Source: an uncultured Oscillospiraceae bacterium
GTDB taxonomy: Bacteria; Bacillota; Clostridia; Oscillospirales; Oscillospiraceae
DNA: 24,132 nt
NCBI GenBank assembly: GCA_910584045.1
Contig: CAJTYO010000041.1
Location: forward strand, 1-24,132
Direction: 5' to 3'
Shown: piece after piece, positions 22,855-24,132 of the stretch
Layout of the letters: the number at the start of each line of letters is the position of its first letter
How positions within the stretch are numbered: the stretch's first letter is position 1
Notes under the pieces: generated by a model
The model's database searches: none
What the model was told of the DNA's origin: nothing
The model's input: the letters and a program-made list of their open reading frames with translations, nothing else
Position numbers and translations under genes: made by a program

Positions 22855-22884
22855 TTGACAAAAGTAAGAATGAAGTGCTATTAT
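22855..22884 (+). promoter_or_regulatory. Sigma-A promoter of the tetR operon
   Basis: TTGACA (22855-22860) and TATTAT (22879-22884) are spaced 18 bases apart, with a start near 22891, inside the palindrome at 22888-22918. Confidence 0.78.
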
Positions 22885-22887
22885 TTG

Positions 22888-22918
22888 ATTGCGAATATAT
22901 TTTGTGAATATTCGCAAT
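22888..22918. promoter_or_regulatory. Palindromic TetR operator
   Basis: Perfect 11-base arms ATTGCGAATAT and ATATTCGCAAT are separated by 9 bases, directly after the -10 box and 30 bases before the tetR start codon. Position and symmetry fit an autoregulatory operator for the TetR protein encoded next. Direct binding is inferred. Confidence 0.75.
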
Positions 22919-22947
22919 ATGAAATCGCAAGAAAGGAGGACGAACCC

Positions 22948-23538
22948 ATGCCATCAAAACCTGTTCTTTCAGATGCCGATAAAAAGGCCATCCGCGAGAG
23001 GCTGGGGGAACTGTGCGAGGAGTGCTGGATTGCACACGGCTACAAAAAAACCAGCATCAAAAATCTGTGTAACAATGCGGGTATCTCCATCGGCACATTC
23101 TACACGCTATACCCCACAAAGGAAGATCTATTTTCGGAAACCATCGAGCGCATACAACAGCGACTGACTGAGAAAGTCCTTGCCATCAACAGGAGCAGTC
23201 AGACTAAGGAGGGCTTTGCACAGTCAATGAAAGAGTTGTTCCGGGAGTATGACAGCAAGCCCTTTTTGTATAACGTCAACACCCCGGATTTTCAGTCTTT
23301 CGTGACAAAGCTCCCGGAAGAAACCATGCAAAAAATCAAGTTTGACAGCTTTGAATTTTTTAAGCAAGCTGTTCAGGCCGCAAACCTCGCTTTGAGAATG
23401 GAGGCAACTCAGGCGTATGGGATTTTAAGCGCATTGCTGTCAACCATCAACGCAAAAGAAACCCTTGCTGTCACCTGTGATTATCTCGCTGTGTTTGACC
23501 GTATGGCAGATATTCTTGTGGGCAGTATCTTTGAGTAA
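22948..23538 (+). CDS. TetR/AcrR-family transcriptional regulator
   Basis: A 196-residue repressor. The N-terminal helix-turn-helix covers about residues 34-62 (KTSIKNLCNNAGISIGTFYTLYPTKEDLF), the standard TetR recognition helix followed by the Tyr and the KEDL signature. The rest is an all-helical ligand domain with no assignable ligand. The start at 22948 follows AAAGGAGGA by about 8 bases; the longer upstream frame would cover the promoter. It heads an operon with a DUF4177 protein and an ABC ATPase, and probably represses that operon through the palindrome at 22888-22918. Base composition is lower in GC than the core, suggesting recent gain. The usual job of such a unit is response to a peptide or drug, which I cannot specify. 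Confidence 0.9.
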   Translation: MPSKPVLSDADKKAIRERLGELCEECWIAHGYKKTSIKNLCNNAGISIGTFYTLYPTKEDLFSETIERIQQRLTEKVLAINRSSQTKEGFAQSMKELFREYDSKPFLYNVNTPDFQSFVTKLPEETMQKIKFDSFEFFKQAVQAANLALRMEATQAYGILSALLSTINAKETLAVTCDYLAVFDRMADILVGSIFE

Positions 23539-23548
23539 AGGAGATTTC

Positions 23549-23779
23549 ATGGAAACATTTGAGTACAAAACTGTCACCATAGACTGCAAAGACGTGGAGC
23601 GTTCCCAGGATGCCCTGACCGCCCAATTAAACCGCTGGGGCAAAGAGGGCTGGGAATTGACTTCATCCTTCACACTCCCCTATCTGGGCAGCTCACAGTA
23701 TTCCCTTGTGGGCCTTGCCCATCGGGTCACGCTGATTTTCAAGAGGCTGAACCAGCCTGGGGAGGCGGCGCAGGCATGA
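23549..23779 (+). CDS. Small DUF4177-type protein
   Basis: A 76-residue protein with the DUF4177 pattern: FEYKTVTID near the start (residues 4-12), then LNRWGKEGWELTSSF (27-41), and a closing beta strand HRVTLIFKRL (58-67). Such proteins are common and small, and have no known biochemical function. The start at 23549 follows AAAGGAG. It begins 10 bases after tetR and its stop overlaps the ABC ATPase start (ATGA), so it is co-translated with the transporter. I see no signal peptide or membrane helix. A regulatory or adaptor role is possible but not shown. Confidence 0.8.
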   Translation: METFEYKTVTIDCKDVERSQDALTAQLNRWGKEGWELTSSFTLPYLGSSQYSLVGLAHRVTLIFKRLNQPGEAAQA

Positions 23780-24132
23780 CCTATGCAGTTGAAACCAGCC
23801 ATCTATCCAAGAGCATTGACGGCAGCGTCATTTTGAATGATGTAACCTTGAGGGTGAAACAAGGTGAGATTTACGGCTTTTTAGGCGCAAACGGCGCGGG
23901 GAAAACCTCGCTGATGAAAACGCTCTATCACATCATGGCCCCCGATGCCGGAACGATCACCCTGTTAGGGGAGCGCGTCGAAAAAGGAAACCACTCTGTT
24001 TTCTCCCGGATTGGGAGCATCATTGAAAGCCCCGTTTTCTATCAGCATTTGAGTGCCCGTGAAAATCTGGAACTGCATTGTGGGTATATGGGCGCGGGCT
24101 ATGAACGTATCGGGGAAATGCTGGCGATGCTG
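23776..24132 (+). CDS. ABC transporter ATP-binding protein, 3' end outside window
   Basis: The first 119 residues of an ATPase are visible. The Walker A motif GANGAGKT is at 37-44, after the usual strand GEIYGFLG. The Q-loop region reads IGSIIESPVFYQHLSARENLELH (about 83-105). That IIESPxFYxxLSxxENL form is typical of BcrA/LanF-like ATPases that export or confer immunity to antimicrobial peptides such as bacitracin or lantibiotics. The ABC signature and Walker B lie beyond the window. The ATG at 23776 overlaps the stop of the DUF4177 gene. Permease genes would be expected next. The immunity assignment is from family resemblance only. Confidence 0.9.
   Translation, partial: MTYAVETSHLSKSIDGSVILNDVTLRVKQGEIYGFLGANGAGKTSLMKTLYHIMAPDAGTITLLGERVEKGNHSVFSRIGSIIESPVFYQHLSARENLELHCGYMGAGYERIGEMLAML

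Noticed and set aside
1..24132. CRISPR array or cas genes
   Set aside because: No regularly spaced repeats with unique spacers and no Cas-like proteins were seen.

Overview
The window looks like a chromosome segment of a high-GC, low-branching Firmicute, most like the Oscillospiraceae (Flavonifractor, Lawsonibacter or Oscillibacter type). The reasons are near-consensus sigma-A promoters, strong AGGAGG ribosome binding sites, lipoprotein signals, GC-rich codon use in the core genes, and clostridial-type mobile elements at both edges. The genus is an inference. A GC-rich core (about 4.0-21.3 kb) lies between two lower-GC mobile edges.

Left edge (1-2608). This is the end of an integrative element abutting a tRNA-Arg(CCT) gene. 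It holds the tail of an unknown gene, an internally deleted metallophosphoesterase relic, an excisionase, and a tyrosine integrase broken by one missing base. Short direct repeats lie before the excisionase and after the integrase. From 2609 to about 3995 is an AT-rich graveyard: an IS630-type transposase relic and a decayed tRNA-Arg-like gene that still has a perfect consensus promoter.

Core, part one (4.0-7.9 kb). A lipoprotein of unknown role is followed, across a bidirectional terminator, by a convergent lipoate operon: lipoate-protein ligase, free-standing lipoyl domain, lipoyl synthase (lipA), and a second lipoate-protein ligase. No lipoate-dependent enzyme complex is present in the window.

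Core, part two (8.0-21.3 kb). A divergent RpiR/MurR-type regulator faces one long, tightly packed operon: sugar-binding lipoprotein, two ABC permeases, tandem GNAT protein, PIG-L-type protein, MurQ etherase, esterase, AnmK kinase, NamZ-type exo-muramidase (GH171), NagZ-type GH3 hexosaminidase, BadF-type amino-sugar kinase and a DUF624 membrane protein. Read together, this is a peptidoglycan amino-sugar salvage pathway. Fragments would enter by ABC transport rather than a PTS. NamZ and NagZ would trim them in the cytoplasm. AnmK and the BadF-type kinase would make MurNAc-6-P, and MurQ would remove lactate to give GlcNAc-6-P. The GNAT, PIG-L and esterase genes are not part of the classical pathway and may handle N- and O-acetyl modifications of the wall sugars. 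This is the best candidate for a little-described system here.

Right edge (21.3-24.1 kb). A large serine recombinase has lost its catalytic N-terminus and carries a one-base frameshift. It is followed by a lower-GC TetR - DUF4177 - ABC ATPase operon, cut by the window end, with a clear promoter and palindromic operator.
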